Shown piece after piece: positions 20,677-31,093 of a stretch of 64,000 nucleotides of DNA (within the stretch, counting starts at the first letter, position 1; every line of letters begins with the position of its first letter). Made by a program: the position numbers and the translations under genes. The notes beneath the pieces are model-generated. The model had not been told where the DNA came from and did not search any database. It was given only the letters and a program-made list of their open reading frames with translations. Source of the stretch: Herpetospermum pedunculosum (taxonomy: Eukaryota; Streptophyta; Magnoliopsida; Cucurbitales; Cucurbitaceae). The stretch is taken from contig CM051522.1 of the NCBI GenBank assembly GCA_028017165.1, positions 52,608,064 to 52,672,063 on the forward strand, written 5' to 3'.

Positions 20677-22542
20677 ATGGTGGCCACACGTGCTGAACGA
20701 TCCGCAGCCAAGAAGAAGGCTGATGACGCAGCTGAAGCAGCTGCGAGGGAAGCGCTTCTCGCCCTTGCAGACGATGGTGCCGTTCGCACCGGTCCTCTTC
20801 CCAAGCTTCCTATTCGTAGGAAGAAGTGGAGGGTGGTCACTGAGATCCCCGCTGGGCCATCTGAGCCAATGGGCACGCCCAAGAAACGACGGTGGAGCGT
20901 CAAGACGGCCGCCGACCCAAGCACAACCAAGACTCCCTCTGTGGAGAGTCAAGAACCTGATCGTGCATCCCACGAGTCAGCCAGAGAAGGATCGTCGCCG
21001 TCTGCGTCACCTGTGCGCAGCCCTCTCCCATCTGAACCAGTGCCAAGCGCAGAGTCGTCACCACCTGCACAGAGCCCTGAGCTGTCTCCAGCACCTCAGA
21101 GTTCTGATCCGACACCTGCAGCAGCGCAGAGCCCTGAGCTGCAGTCTTCGCCACTGAGTTCTGCGCCGATACCATCAGCAGCGCACAATTCTCCACGGCC
21201 TGATCCTGAATTCCCTTATGGGGATTATCAGGAGTCTACGCAAGGCAGTGGAGATGCTGGGGAAGAAGAAGTCTTCTCTCCTATGAGGGAAGACAGCCCT
21301 GCCAAGCCTGCACAGCAGGACGACTCTATGGAAGAAACGTTGGGGGCATGCTTCCCACAACTCAACACCAAGGCCAGGCTCAAGAAGCAGAAGAAGGCCA
21401 CGATTGGCAAGGCCAAGAAGTTGAAGAAAAAGAAGGCCAAGAAGGTGCCCTCGGCGGACAAGGAGAGTGCTGAGCCTTCGCTCAAACGCCTCAAGGTGGA
21501 GGCTGCTGCATCATCCAAATCAGCAGACAAGGGGAAGGCTAAACTCTACCCTGAAGACGAACCTCCGTCAGTGAGGTATGTCTCATCTGATGCGGAATCC
21601 AGGGGTGTTGAGCTCAGGAAGAGGGACCTGTTGCACGAGAAGGGATTCCTTGATCGACTTGCTGACCTGCCGCAGTTCTTGCGGGCAGGAGTGATCAACC
21701 ATGGCTGGGAAGAATTCTGCAGACCGCCTAATCCAGCATACACGAGCATGGTGTATGATTTCTACGCTAATGTGCTCAGCCCTGAGGATGGCCTGTCCGT
21801 GGTCAGAGGGGTGGAAGTTGATTTCTCAGCCAAGGCCATCAATGAAGCCTTTGGTCTCAAGGGCCAAGCGCACACAGATTATGCACGGATAGTTGATGAG
21901 CCGACTGAGGCCGTGCTGGAAGAGGCCATTCGCACAATTGGCCAGCCTGAAGCAGCGTGGACTGTCTCACGCAATGGTAGGCACACCTTGATGAGTGCCA
22001 ATCTGACAGCAAAGGCGGCTGTGTGGTTTGCCTTTGTGAGGAGAAAGCTGTCCCCTGTGACCCACGAGACAACAATCAACCAGAGTAGATCACTGCTGGT
22101 TTATGCCATCATGCGCGGTCTCACGGTCAATGTGGGGGAGATCATGTCAGCTGCCATTGCTGAATGCGCCAGAAAAGGTAAGGGGCCATTATTTTTCCCC
22201 AACACTATAACCAAATTGTGTTTGCTTGCAGGAGTTCCCACCGAGCGCTTGGAGCAGCAGCTGCCTTACACAGGCCATTTGGAGCTGCCTGCGAACCTGA
22301 GGCTGAGAAGAAAGGGGAATATGGAGTTTGAGTTGGATAGGCTGGCTGCTGCACAGTCCCTATCCATGGCCTGCTTAATGGACATGCAGAGGAGAATGGC
22401 TCAATGGGCCAATTATGCGCAGGCGAGGGACAAAGAAGTTGCAGACCAGCTGGGGTGCATCTTCCCGGACTTCCCCACCAACCTCCTAACTCCATGGGTG
22501 CCCCCACGACCAAGGCAACCAGATGAGGATGACGAGAATTGA
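20677..22542 (+). CDS. Athila-A ORF2: nuclear-signal-rich protein with plant transposon protein domain
   Basis: 621 residues, in the position where Athila elements may carry an env-like gene. The N-terminus is alanine- and lysine-rich, with basic clusters IRRKKWR and TPKKRRW. Residues about 95-175 are a Ser/Pro-rich low-complexity stretch. Lysine blocks follow near 230-260 (KKLKKKKAKK) with KRLKVE after them. From about 325 to 560 it resembles the 'putative plant transposon protein' domain (Pfam PF20167, from memory): HGWEEFCRPP, then VRGVEVDFSAKAINEAFGL and GKGPLFFP. I see no signal peptide or membrane segment, so an envelope role is unlikely. The basic clusters suggest nuclear or nucleic-acid contact. 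Function is unknown. Acidic C-terminus (DEDDEN). Confidence 0.85.
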   Translation: MVATRAERSAAKKKADDAAEAAAREALLALADDGAVRTGPLPKLPIRRKKWRVVTEIPAGPSEPMGTPKKRRWSVKTAADPSTTKTPSVESQEPDRASHESAREGSSPSASPVRSPLPSEPVPSAESSPPAQSPELSPAPQSSDPTPAAAQSPELQSSPLSSAPIPSAAHNSPRPDPEFPYGDYQESTQGSGDAGEEEVFSPMREDSPAKPAQQDDSMEETLGACFPQLNTKARLKKQKKATIGKAKKLKKKKAKKVPSADKESAEPSLKRLKVEAAASSKSADKGKAKLYPEDEPPSVRYVSSDAESRGVELRKRDLLHEKGFLDRLADLPQFLRAGVINHGWEEFCRPPNPAYTSMVYDFYANVLSPEDGLSVVRGVEVDFSAKAINEAFGLKGQAHTDYARIVDEPTEAVLEEAIRTIGQPEAAWTVSRNGRHTLMSANLTAKAAVWFAFVRRKLSPVTHETTINQSRSLLVYAIMRGLTVNVGEIMSAAIAECARKGKGPLFFPNTITKLCLLAGVPTERLEQQLPYTGHLELPANLRLRRKGNMEFELDRLAAAQSLSMACLMDMQRRMAQWANYAQARDKEVADQLGCIFPDFPTNLLTPWVPPRPRQPDEDDEN

Positions 22543-23180
22543 GTGCTGGTTTGAAGAGCACTACAGGGAGTATTGCTGTTCCCTTAAGAAACAAAAGACA
22601 ATTTTTCTGCTTTCTGATAGGATATTGTGAATTATGCTGTTTTGTGTTCAACTTTTGATCTGTTTTTAATGTTTAGTTTTATGTTTTTTCTTTTGCTTAG
22701 TCTAGTCTGATGGTAGCTGAATAGGTAGGATAGTTTAGTTTCATTTTTAGGATGCATGAGTGACAGGAAAAAGCATGCTAGGGGCCTGAATCAATGTTAT
22801 ATCTGCCCGGATTAAATTGCGAAATAATTGCGGTTCCCGCAATTTTTGTGACTGATTGCATGCTTTGGACTGTCTGTTTAGTTAGGCTGTGATCTGTTAA
22901 ATTCTATCTTTTGCTGCTAGCATGACTACCTTATATAGCTGTTCTTGAAGCATGCTGGATGAGTGTCATAGGACACCCTTTGATAGTTTAAATTTGCCTC
23001 TGAATAGTGCTCAGCTTGCATAAACCATAAGTCCTTAAGACTTTCTGTTTTTTCAAATTTTCTGCTGCTGGAGTAGTTGCTTTTAGAATGTTTTGCCTAT
23101 GCCTAGGATTTTTAGATTCTCTTTGTTTTACTTTAGACTAGATGCTTCTAGGACAAGTTTGGGGGTGTGCCACTTCAAAC

Positions 23181-23200
23181 ACTCATTGGGGACAATGAGT
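23181..23200 (+). promoter_or_regulatory. Hairpin ACTCATTG-GGGA-CAATGAGT in the Athila-A 3' UTR
   Basis: A perfect 8-bp stem closed by a GGGA (GNRA-type) loop. Weaker outer pairing (CTTCAA with TTGAAG) extends it. It sits between two AAGTTTGGGGG tracts. Equivalent hairpins: 49673-49692, 55683-55702, 36195-36214 and 62946-62965 (minus strand). Confidence 0.8.
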
Positions 23201-23958
23201 AGTTGAAGTTTGGGGGAGGCCACCCTAGGCCTAGGAACATTCCTCTCTTCCTTAGGACATAAGCATTCTTCTTCTCCTAAAAAAAAGTGAAAAATAGAAT
23301 AAAGAGGGGAGTCTTTCTCAAGTTGCTGAGTAATCAGTGCCAAGTGTGTAAACCACAAGTGGCATTGCATCAAAAGGCAAACCAAGGGGAGACTCCACCT
23401 AAGTAAAAAAGGAAAAAGGGAGAAATAGGGAAGAAGAATGTATGCTTGGGAGTTATAATCTTGTGGCTTAGATGTCCTATGTAAAAAGAACTCTGATCCT
23501 TAATGAGCTAAGCACAAGGTTGTAGCTTTTAGGTTTGTCTAGGGAGATGAATGTATATCCAATGTAGTGATGCCAGGGTTTAGGTTGTTCTCTAAAAGTA
23601 CCACTGTCACTGTTAATACTAAGACTGGCATGACTCTAAGGAATCCTAGACACATTAAAAATAAGCTAGAAGCATGTACTGAGTCTGGAGTAAAGCTTGG
23701 TAGAATTTGAAACCTTAGGGATAGTGGCATGATATCATAAAAGTAGTTAGATCAGTAGTAGGGGGTTAACAAAAACAGTAGGTATGGTAGGCAGGTGAAG
23801 TCAGAAGAAGCTTGATAAGAGGTTAGTTCTAAACTTAGAAGTGTGTCACAGGACAGCACTGCTAGAGATAGGGATATAGGGGAGTCGGTAAGTAGTTAAA
23901 GAAGATAAAACAGCAGCCTAAGTAAGTCCTTAGTATGCTTGAGGACAAGCAAAGCCTT

Positions 23959-23971
23959 AAGTTTGGGGGTG
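23959..23971 (+). other. Athila-A terminal polypurine tract
   Basis: AAGTTTGGGGGTG directly before the LTR start at 23972; the expected plus-strand primer site. Confidence 0.85.
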
Positions 23972-25687
23972 TGTTAAGTCTCTGAAAGTGACTTATTTAG
24001 GACCCATTTAGCTTAAGAAGATGTACACATTTAGGTGTTTTTGTTAGCATTTAGCCTAAACCTATGCTTTAATATGAGAATTAGAAGAAGGTAGCTAATT
24101 TAGGACTTATGCACAATAGGTAGAAAAAGGGTTGAAAACCGAAGGAAAAGAATGAAAAAATAAACATTGCGAATGAATTGCGAAATCATTGCGGTGACCG
24201 CAATTATTCAAGTTAAAACCGTAAGTTGGCTGATCTTTTTCTGTTTAGATCCGACTTTTCAGGGATTCGTTCTTTCTCCTCCATCCATTCTGATATATGA
24301 CGTTGAAGATTGATGGTTCTCCTTGGCCCAAACGCACCTGCAAACTACTATAAAAGGGGGTCAAAGTCGGAGGTTCAGTCATCACTCGAAGCGCAGAAGT
24401 CTTCTCGCAGTCCACCATTTCCATCTGTTTTCCTTTGCCGTCTGTTGGAGTGAGAGTCTCAGCTGTTGGAATCGATAATCTGATAGGAAGGAGAGAAGAT
24501 TCTTCTTCTCTCTCGATTGGATTCATCCAAGCAAGGCTGACTTCTCATCACCATCATTCGAGGCGACTGCCACGAAGTTTTCCAGCAATCTTTACTGTTT
24601 TTCTGTTCTGTCTCCTCATTTCCATTTCTGATCACTGTTGTTCTTAGTTTAGAGTTTTAATTACTGCATTTCGTTGTTGTCTGTCTTGGTTTCATTTCTT
24701 TCAAAGCTTTCTATTGTCATTCAAACACTCAAAGGAATCAAAGTACAATTCTGCATTTTACAGTTTCTATCTTGTTCTGCTACGGTTTTGTCTTGCTGTT
24801 TTAAAGCACATTTCTCTTCTAAGCATGTCTGTTTTATCTACCCTTTCTGTTCTCCATGTATCCATGAGTAGCTAAATCACTTAGGGGCATGCTAATGACA
24901 GAACTATAGGCTAAAAAACGTGCATCAAGTATGTAGGATAGCTCTCGAATCATTGATTGTATGTAAGCTTCATCCCACGGGCAATTTCGATTGGCCATCC
25001 ATTTTGTCCAAAGAACTCCTAACCTCTGGAAGGAGTAAGAGTTCAGAGTCATATAATCATGCTAGCCTTTCATGGTAATCAGGAAACGGCCTAGGAATAG
25101 GCGTTTCCCTAGTACAAACTAAACACTCCTGCTTAAATAAGATGCTTGAGACCTTACTTTGAAGTCGAGTAAACTTAAGACTCTAATGCATGGAATCGGA
25201 CGATACTTGAGATAGAGTGAGTTTGATGTATAGAGAGTTGATCCAAAGCTTGGTAATCGTAATAAACTGCCTATAGGATAGTCATTAGTAGCCCTTAATT
25301 CACCCATCTACACACTTTTGTTGCTATTTAATTGCGGAAACATTGCGGTCCTCGCAATTCCTGCTAAGTTGTTATTCTGTTAGCTGCTTTCTCCTTTGTT
25401 CATCAGTTCCATCTCTTGTCCTTTGAGTTTAATTTCAACTTCCATTTGTTTATGTTATATTCCTTTATACATTCAGCAAAACTTAGGTAATTAAAAACCA
25501 ATTTTACCCCCTCAAATCCACCCCATCTTTCTTAACAAAAACACTTCGAGAATAGCTAAAAACAAGTCTCTGTGGGAAAACGAATGAAATATACTTACTA
25601 CTTGCTATAAGACCATGTATGCTTGCATGTTCTGAGTGCTCTCTCCCTCCTATTTATCATTTTTGTTAACACATTGAGCACGCAACA
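23972..25687 (+). repeat. Athila-A 3' LTR (1716 bp)
   Basis: Same length and ends as the 5' LTR at a constant offset of 11096. The only difference I saw by eye is G at 23988 versus A at 12892. TATA box at 24349-24356. Confidence 0.97.
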
Positions 25688-25692
25688 GCATG
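25688..25692. other. Target-site duplication of Athila-A, right copy (GCATG)
   Basis: Matches 12871-12875 and lies directly after the LTR end. Confidence 0.95.
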
Positions 25693-26353
25693 CAAGATGT
25701 TTTGGCCAAGAGGCATGAGGTTATGGTTTCCGCGAATGAAATCATGTCTTCATTACAAGCAATGTTTGACAGCCGTCCTCATCGCTTCGTCATGAAGTCC
25801 TCAAGTACGTTTATAATTCACGCATGGTGGAGGGTACCTCTGTTCGGGAGAATGTCCTTAACATGATGGTCCACTTTAATGCGCGGAAGTAAACGGTGCT
25901 TCCATCAACGAGAAAAGCCAAGTTAGTTTTATCTTGGAATCTCTTCCGAAGAGTTTCCTTAATTTCAGATCCAATATGGTGATGAATAAGATAGAATATA
26001 ACTTGACTTCTCTCTTGAATGAGTTTCAGACTTTTCAGTCTTTGTGCACCTATAAGGGAAAGGAGAAAGTGCCAAATGTTGTCACTTCTAAGAAATTCCA
26101 TAAGGGGTCGGCGTCAGGGAGTAAGTCTGAATCTACTTCTGTGAGTAATCAGATTTTTCAAAAGAAGAAGAAAAATAGGAGGAAGGGTAAAGCCCCTACT
26201 GTTCGCAAGGCAAAGACTTCAGACAAAGGAAAGTGTTTCTTTTGTGGTGAAGATGCGCATTGGAATCGTAATTGCCCCAATCACCTTGCAGAGAAACAAG
26301 CTGAGAAGAAACGACAAGGAAACTTGTTCCTGACAGCAGATTTCTCGTCGTAA
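25688..26353 (+). pseudogene. Copia-1 gag, C-terminal part with zinc knuckle
   Basis: It continues the gag frame interrupted by Athila-A (QDVLAKRHEVMVSANEIM, then a region losing frame near 25800-25910). The open part from 25934 encodes a helical segment (LTSLLNEFQTFQSL), a lysine-rich linker (KKKKNRRKGKAP) and a canonical zinc knuckle CFFCGEDAHWNRNC (C-x2-C-x4-H-x4-C, 26234-26274). It ends at 26353. Small insertions and deletions break the middle. Confidence 0.8.
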
Positions 26354-27958
26354 GATGACTTGCGAAGACATCGACACAGTAGACCAGTGGGAGCTTGATA
26401 TAGTTGTTGTATAGAAATAATCACATTAGTTGAATGTAATTATTGTCTATAATTCTAGTTTAACTTGAACAGTTGTATATTGTATCTTTTGTTTGATAAT
26501 GAACAGTTCATTTGGAAAAAGATGTATACCAGTGTGTTCTACTAAACTCGAAAACAACTTGCGTGTTAAGACTTACAGTTTAAAAGGAAAGCTATAATTA
26601 ATTCAATAATGGTTGTTGATCTAACTGGTTTTTCTCAACAGTTGAGAAAACCTCAATGCAGTGGGAGGGATGTAGGACAACCCGGTCCACTGTATTGGCT
26701 TGTCTTGAACTCAAATTTGTCATATTGATGATGATATTGAGGATTCGTGGATCTCTAAACAGATAATGCATTACAAAGACAAGGACCAGTGGCTCAGAGC
26801 CATGGATCTAAGAGTGGTTCCGAGACCAAGTCTCTAAGGTGAAAACCTTTAAGGCTTGACTTTCTAGCAAAGGGACTGTCTCGAAGAGAAAGGGTTTATT
26901 GGGTATTTTCTCTTTCTCTTGTTGTCAGATGGAAGTTAAATATATGACTCTTATTCATTGTCATGTTCTATCTTTATAGAATAAGGCAACTCGATATCAA
27001 GACTAGCTATCTTGATCTGAGTATCTATATAAGTCTCAACTAGAAAGATTCATAGTTCAAGGACAAAGAGCAAATGGTTTGCGAGCTCATTCAATTCATT
27101 TATGAATTGGAGTAAGTATCTTCGTCCTAAATTATAAGGTTTGATATTGTGATCAAATCTTATGGCTTTGAACAATAGTTTGATAAATCTTGTTTGACAA
27201 GTGTTTAGTCAATATTGTAGCTTACATAATATGTTTCCGTAGTTCGTATCCTTATCGTTGAGAATGATGTAGGATTCTCTACTAACAATTTAGCATAAAC
27301 TAGCGACCCATTTTTAAATAGTAATTTTGGGAGAGGCTTATTTTGTTTTAAGGATTCAGGTTGATCTGAGTCGTAAGAACAAATCGCTCGTGCTGTCTCT
27401 AAAAATCTTGTATTGACAAAGTGTTGTCGATATTTGATGGTCTATGTAAATGGTTTCCTGAAGACACCTCAAGTGTTGAGGATATGAGACGCACTCATGT
27501 GCATTTACATATTGGAGGTCAGATGTATCTTCTTAAATACATGACCCGATATGTGCTATGCAGTGGGAGCTGTCAGTAGTAGAAGTCCAATTGGATTTGA
27601 TCATTGGACTCTGGTTAAAGTTTGTCCCAGTGCATAGGAGAAATAGAATACAAGGGTTGTATTGCTGATTTCTCGTGTGGTAGCTAAATCTTGTTGCAGC
27701 TTGTTAAGGAGCAAAAATTTATAAGTTGAGCTCTAGGTTAGTGCAGTAAGAAAATGTGACGGTCACATGAAATCCTCACAACACTACATGTTGATATGTT
27801 TACTAAGTCTCTCATGGCTAAAGTGTTTGAGAGACACCTAGAAGAGTTTAGGGCTCCGAGTTGCTGAGTAAGACACTGGGAGAAAACTTCAGATATTTGA
27901 TATATAAGTTTTCTTGACCAACATATACACCACGAACGTTTTAGTCCAAGTGGGAGAT
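26354..27958 (+). pseudogene. Copia-1 pol relics
   Basis: No open frame survives, but fragments of copia pol appear in order: a KDKDQWLRAMDL segment (about 26770-26810) that in Copia-2 precedes RT; KSYGFEQ (about 27160-27180) from RT; a KTPQ piece (about 27460) from the RNase H side; and a VDMFTKSLMAKVFERHLE-like tail near 27790-27845. Comparison with Copia-2 shows many internal deletions. A purine-rich CCAAGTGGGAGAT (27946-27958) precedes the 3' LTR and fits its polypurine tract. Confidence 0.7.
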
Positions 27959-29370
27959 TGTTGAGTTTTTTGTTCTAAAACTCGTAGTTTGTAAGAAGTT
28001 GTGTTTATAAGTACTCTATTTAGTAATAATGAGTTATTAAGTTTTATTCAGTAAAAGTGTTTACTGGAATAAAGTGAAACGTGTTTGCATTAACCTATAC
28101 CAATGACCAACACCCATGGCGAAGGATGAGTACTTGAGCTTCATGTATGACATTATTGTGGATCAGCCTTAAGTAGACAGTCAAAACGGTCTATAGTATA
28201 TGGATAAGGCTGGGTACCTTATCCTGGTAACACTATTGGATGCGGCTCACATTGTATTGTACAAAACGATGTGATCTAAATCGTTTCACATGGAGATGTG
28301 AGAAGCGAGGGCGTTCTATGCAACAAGTTTGCATAAGACCGAACCGCGAAATCAAGTCGCTCTCTCTTTATAACACCGTTTTCTGAAAAGACCAATTTTT
28401 TCATATGATGGCCTAGGTAACTCGATCTTCATCCTGAGCTCGCTATGAACTTCTATTTATTCGAAAATATCCTTTGACTTGCACGGGTGAGAGTGGCCCA
28501 TTAGCGCCGACTCAATAAGCCTACCATATTGGGGTTAAACTCGAATAGGTGACTGGGGACATAGTACAACAAGATGGAATTCACTCCTAACCCGCTCTTC
28601 AGGGTTTGTAGATAGGTTGTTCCCTTAATATCTGACTCCAGGGCTTGAACAATGAGCGTTCACCCTCTCCTAATCAGAGAGGGTTTATGATCTGCTAGTG
28701 GGACCACTGATCAATTGTTCATTAGAGGTGTCAGTGTTACTTAAGGAACAAGAAGTAATGCATGGGTTAAACGGTATAAATGACCCAGCTGTGATTACGA
28801 ACAACCCGTGAAGGGTCGACTTGCCCATGACGGTTATATCAAGAGGACATAATATATCTACAGTGAGGAGAGTGCAACCCTCAGACTATAGTGGAGTCTC
28901 CGGGGGTTAACGAATGATGATTTGTTCGATTAAAAGAGTTTTGACCGAATAATCTCGTATCGTTGGAGCTCATGATCTGTAGGTCATTTAGGTTCCACTG
29001 GCTAGCTCGGATAATGTCGTGCAACAATATAAGAGAAATGGAAAAAAGAATTTGAATTTGTTCAAATTCGGTTTATGGAAGAATGATGGACATATTTAAA
29101 TATGATTTAAATATGAGAATGGTCTAAAACATGAATAGGATTCATGTGCAAAAAATCATTTTTCGAAAAATCGGTTTCAGCCTTATTATTTAATTAATAT
29201 TTGATATTGAATTAAATAATATTAATTAATTAAAATGTTTAATTAATTAATATATATATATTATTTTTAAAAATTAGTTCTTAATTAAATTTAAATAATA
29301 GTAAATATTTTATTATTAAATTTTTTAATAATGAAATATATATATATATATATATATATTATATAATATA

Positions 29371-29647
29371 GGAAAATTGTAACAGATCACAATTAAAGTA
29401 AAATAATTAAAAAAATAGCATTTTTTTTAAAAAAATTGCGGATATGGTAATTTCAATACTTATGGTCTATCGCTGATAATAGTAGTCTTTTTTATAGAAT
29501 TTTGTCAGTGATAATAGTCTATCAGTAATAGTCATAAAATTTATCAGTAATAGTCATAAAGTTTATCAGTGATAGCCACTTATTTTTTGCCATATTTGCA
29601 AAAGGTTTTAAACTTTTGATAAATTTGTAATTATTTGGAGTAGCCCA
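29371..29647 (+). repeat. MITE-like repeat with TATCAGTGATAG motifs, copy 1
   Basis: It begins GGAAAATTGTAAC, then an AAAGTAAAATAATTAAAAA stretch, then several short palindromic TATCAGTGATAG-type blocks, and ends near TTTGTAATTATTTGGAGTAG. The reverse complement of 31094-31377 matches along the whole length. No target duplication was identified, so the class is unclear. Confidence 0.6.
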
Positions 29648-29674
29648 ATAATAATATATATATATATATATATA
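29648..29674. repeat. (TA)n microsatellite
   Basis: A TA dinucleotide run. A similar run lies at 29336-29361 in the same LTR. Confidence 0.85.
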
Positions 29675-30119
29675 GCTAAAAGGAGATTGGTACACGAAGT
29701 GAAGTTAATTTTTTACAAAAATTTTCTTTAAGTTTTTGCATTCTGAGCTTTTGAAGTTCAGAGTTTCTTTTTAACTTCAAAACTCTCACAGTCCCTTCTC
29801 TCCTTTTCATTTTTCATTTCATTTCTTCTTCCGTAGTTTTTTGTTCTCTTTTAACGGAGTCTCACAACTTCGTTGCTCGGCGCCGAGAATAGCGGGACTA
29901 CCGGAGGTGGTCCTCGCGTCGTTCGTGAGAAGAAGCTCGAAGCGTTCGTGAGGAGATTCGGTCAGCGGAACTGAAGGATATTAGAACTACAAGGGTATGT
30001 ATTTCTAAATTCGCTTTTCTGTTGTTTAAGCATGTTTATATCTTGTTAAATTGATGAAATTAGAGTATCAACGATTCAAAATCGCTTCTGCAACGTTATA
30101 CGCTCCATCAATACCCACA

Positions 30120-31093
30120 CTAGAAGCTATCGAGGGCACCATTTTAATAATTTTCTTACAACCGTCTGTGAACATTTTAGTTTTTATAAACATCAATATG
30201 CTGAAAAATTAATTGTTTATGTAACTTTGTTAAAACCGTCTATGATATACTTACATGTGTTTTGACCATATCTCTCAATTTTTTCACATGATTTTCTGAA
30301 TAAATCTTCCTATCTCTATCCTTAATATTTGAATTGGTGTATACTAATTTTTATTAGAATTGAACCTAATTGGTGTATACTAATTTTTATTAGAATTGAA
30401 CCTAAGACCTCATAGGCACTAGGCGATACATCAATACTTGAACATCTTTCGTTTTATTGTTTGCATGCAACAATATTTTAATTAAAGCGAGAATTGAACC
30501 CATGATCTTTTAATCACCGGCACAACCTTATGCCAATTGAGCTATGCTCGGTTTGACAACATCTTTCGATTTAGGAACACCAAAGTGGTCATTCATAACC
30601 ATTTCCCTAAAGGTGCCATATATTTTTTTCATACAATTACACCTTATGAAAAACTATATCCAACTTTTTCAAAGAGCAGAAAATAATCACAAACTATGAA
30701 TTATATGCAAATAAAACATTATATATTTAAGCAAACATAATGAATGAACTTTATATTGATGGAAATGAACCAACATGGAATGAACACTTCACAGATATAT
30801 TTAGAATTAAATAAAAAATGCAAGTCAACTTACTATGACTTGAACACGACCAAAAGTTGTGGTAGCCTCTTGAAATAACATTCATAAGAGATTAAGAGAT
30901 GAAAAGTTACACCATTTAACTCAATCCAAGGGTCTTATTTATAGACCAAAATTAAATAACATATTATAATATCTAAAATACAATAAAATAAATATATTTA
31001 ACATATCTCATTCAAATCTCAGAAAATATTTATTTATTTGAATCTCATTTAAATTTCATATATTTTTTAAACGGTTGGTTACACAAACAGCAA
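30120..31093. other. Non-coding stretch with a 36-bp duplication and a SINE head
   Basis: AT-rich DNA with no gene. A perfect two-copy tandem repeat of 36 bp occupies 30332-30403 (unit begins AATTGGTGTATAC). A tRNA-like SINE head lies at about 30487-30552. Between 30553 and 31093 I recognise nothing. Confidence 0.6.
30487..30552 (-). mobile_element. tRNA-derived SINE head
   Basis: On the minus strand, an A-box-like TAGCTCAATTGGC (30544-30532) and a B-box-like GGTTCAATTCTC (30500-30489) start 44 bases apart, the spacing found in tRNA genes. No cloverleaf acceptor stem or CCA logic is evident, so this is a SINE promoter region rather than a tRNA gene. Confidence 0.55.

Larger units (their letters stand above)
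22543..23971 (+). other. Athila-A 3' untranslated region with hairpin and polypurine tracts
   Basis: Non-coding. It holds an ATTGCG palindrome (22816-22843), an internal polypurine tract (23155-23165), the GNRA-type hairpin (23181-23200), a second internal tract (23206-23216) and the terminal polypurine tract AAGTTTGGGGGTG (23959-23971) against the 3' LTR. Confidence 0.85.
12876..25687 (+). mobile_element. Athila-A: full-length, apparently intact Athila-type gypsy element
   Basis: 12,812 bp with two 1716-bp LTRs, a perfect 5-bp target duplication, a primer site for tRNA-Asp, an unbroken 1837-codon gag-pol, an unbroken 621-codon second ORF and a polypurine tract against the 3' LTR. By eye I found one LTR difference (A at 12892, G at 23988). 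Its nearest relative here is Athila-B (39403-52191). Athila assignment rests on the primer site, the gag and zinc-knuckle pattern, the Asp-Leu-Gly-Ala-Ser protease and the extra ORF between pol and the 3' LTR. It appears coding-competent; whether it is transcribed is unknown. Confidence 0.95.
12139..30119 (+). mobile_element. Copia-1: decayed Ty1/copia element, split by Athila-A
   Basis: The parts are a leader (12139-12642), gag start (12643-12875), the Athila-A insertion (12876-25687), the rest of gag (from 25688), pol relics (to 27958) and the 3' LTR (from 27959). The two halves of gag join across the insertion with a 5-bp duplication, GCATG. The 5' LTR is missing, apparently displaced by Tat-1. 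The gag resembles the copia gag in Copia-2 on the minus strand (59086-60102). The element is dead: gag has a stop and small shifts, and pol is in fragments. Confidence 0.85.
27959..30119 (+). repeat. Copia-1 3' LTR
   Basis: It starts TGTTGAGTTTTTTGTTC right after a polypurine tract. Related LTR starts TGTTGGGTTTTATGTCC occur at 35452 (plus) and 38665 (minus). The downstream part, with GTTGCTCGGCGCCGAG (29871-29886) and AGCGGGACTACC, has a clear counterpart in the minus-strand LTR at 63442-64000. The end near 30119 (ACCCACA) is approximate. Stretch 29040-29370 is AT-rich with TA repeats, and a MITE-like insert sits at 29371-29647. Confidence 0.75.

Noticed and set aside
22178..22231. Possible 54-bp intron in Athila-A ORF2 (GTAAGG ... 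TTGCTTGCAG)
   Set aside because: It has good donor and acceptor strings, but the segment encodes GKGPLFFPNTITKLC, which I recognise as a conserved part of the plant transposon protein domain. It is also kept in Athila-B and its length is a multiple of three.
20677..22542. Envelope gene of a plant retrovirus-like element
   Set aside because: The position fits, but there is no signal peptide, membrane span or cleavage-site pattern, and there are several nuclear-signal-like basic clusters.
30487..30552. Functional tRNA gene
   Set aside because: The A and B boxes are correctly spaced, but I could not build paired acceptor and anticodon stems. A SINE head fits better.
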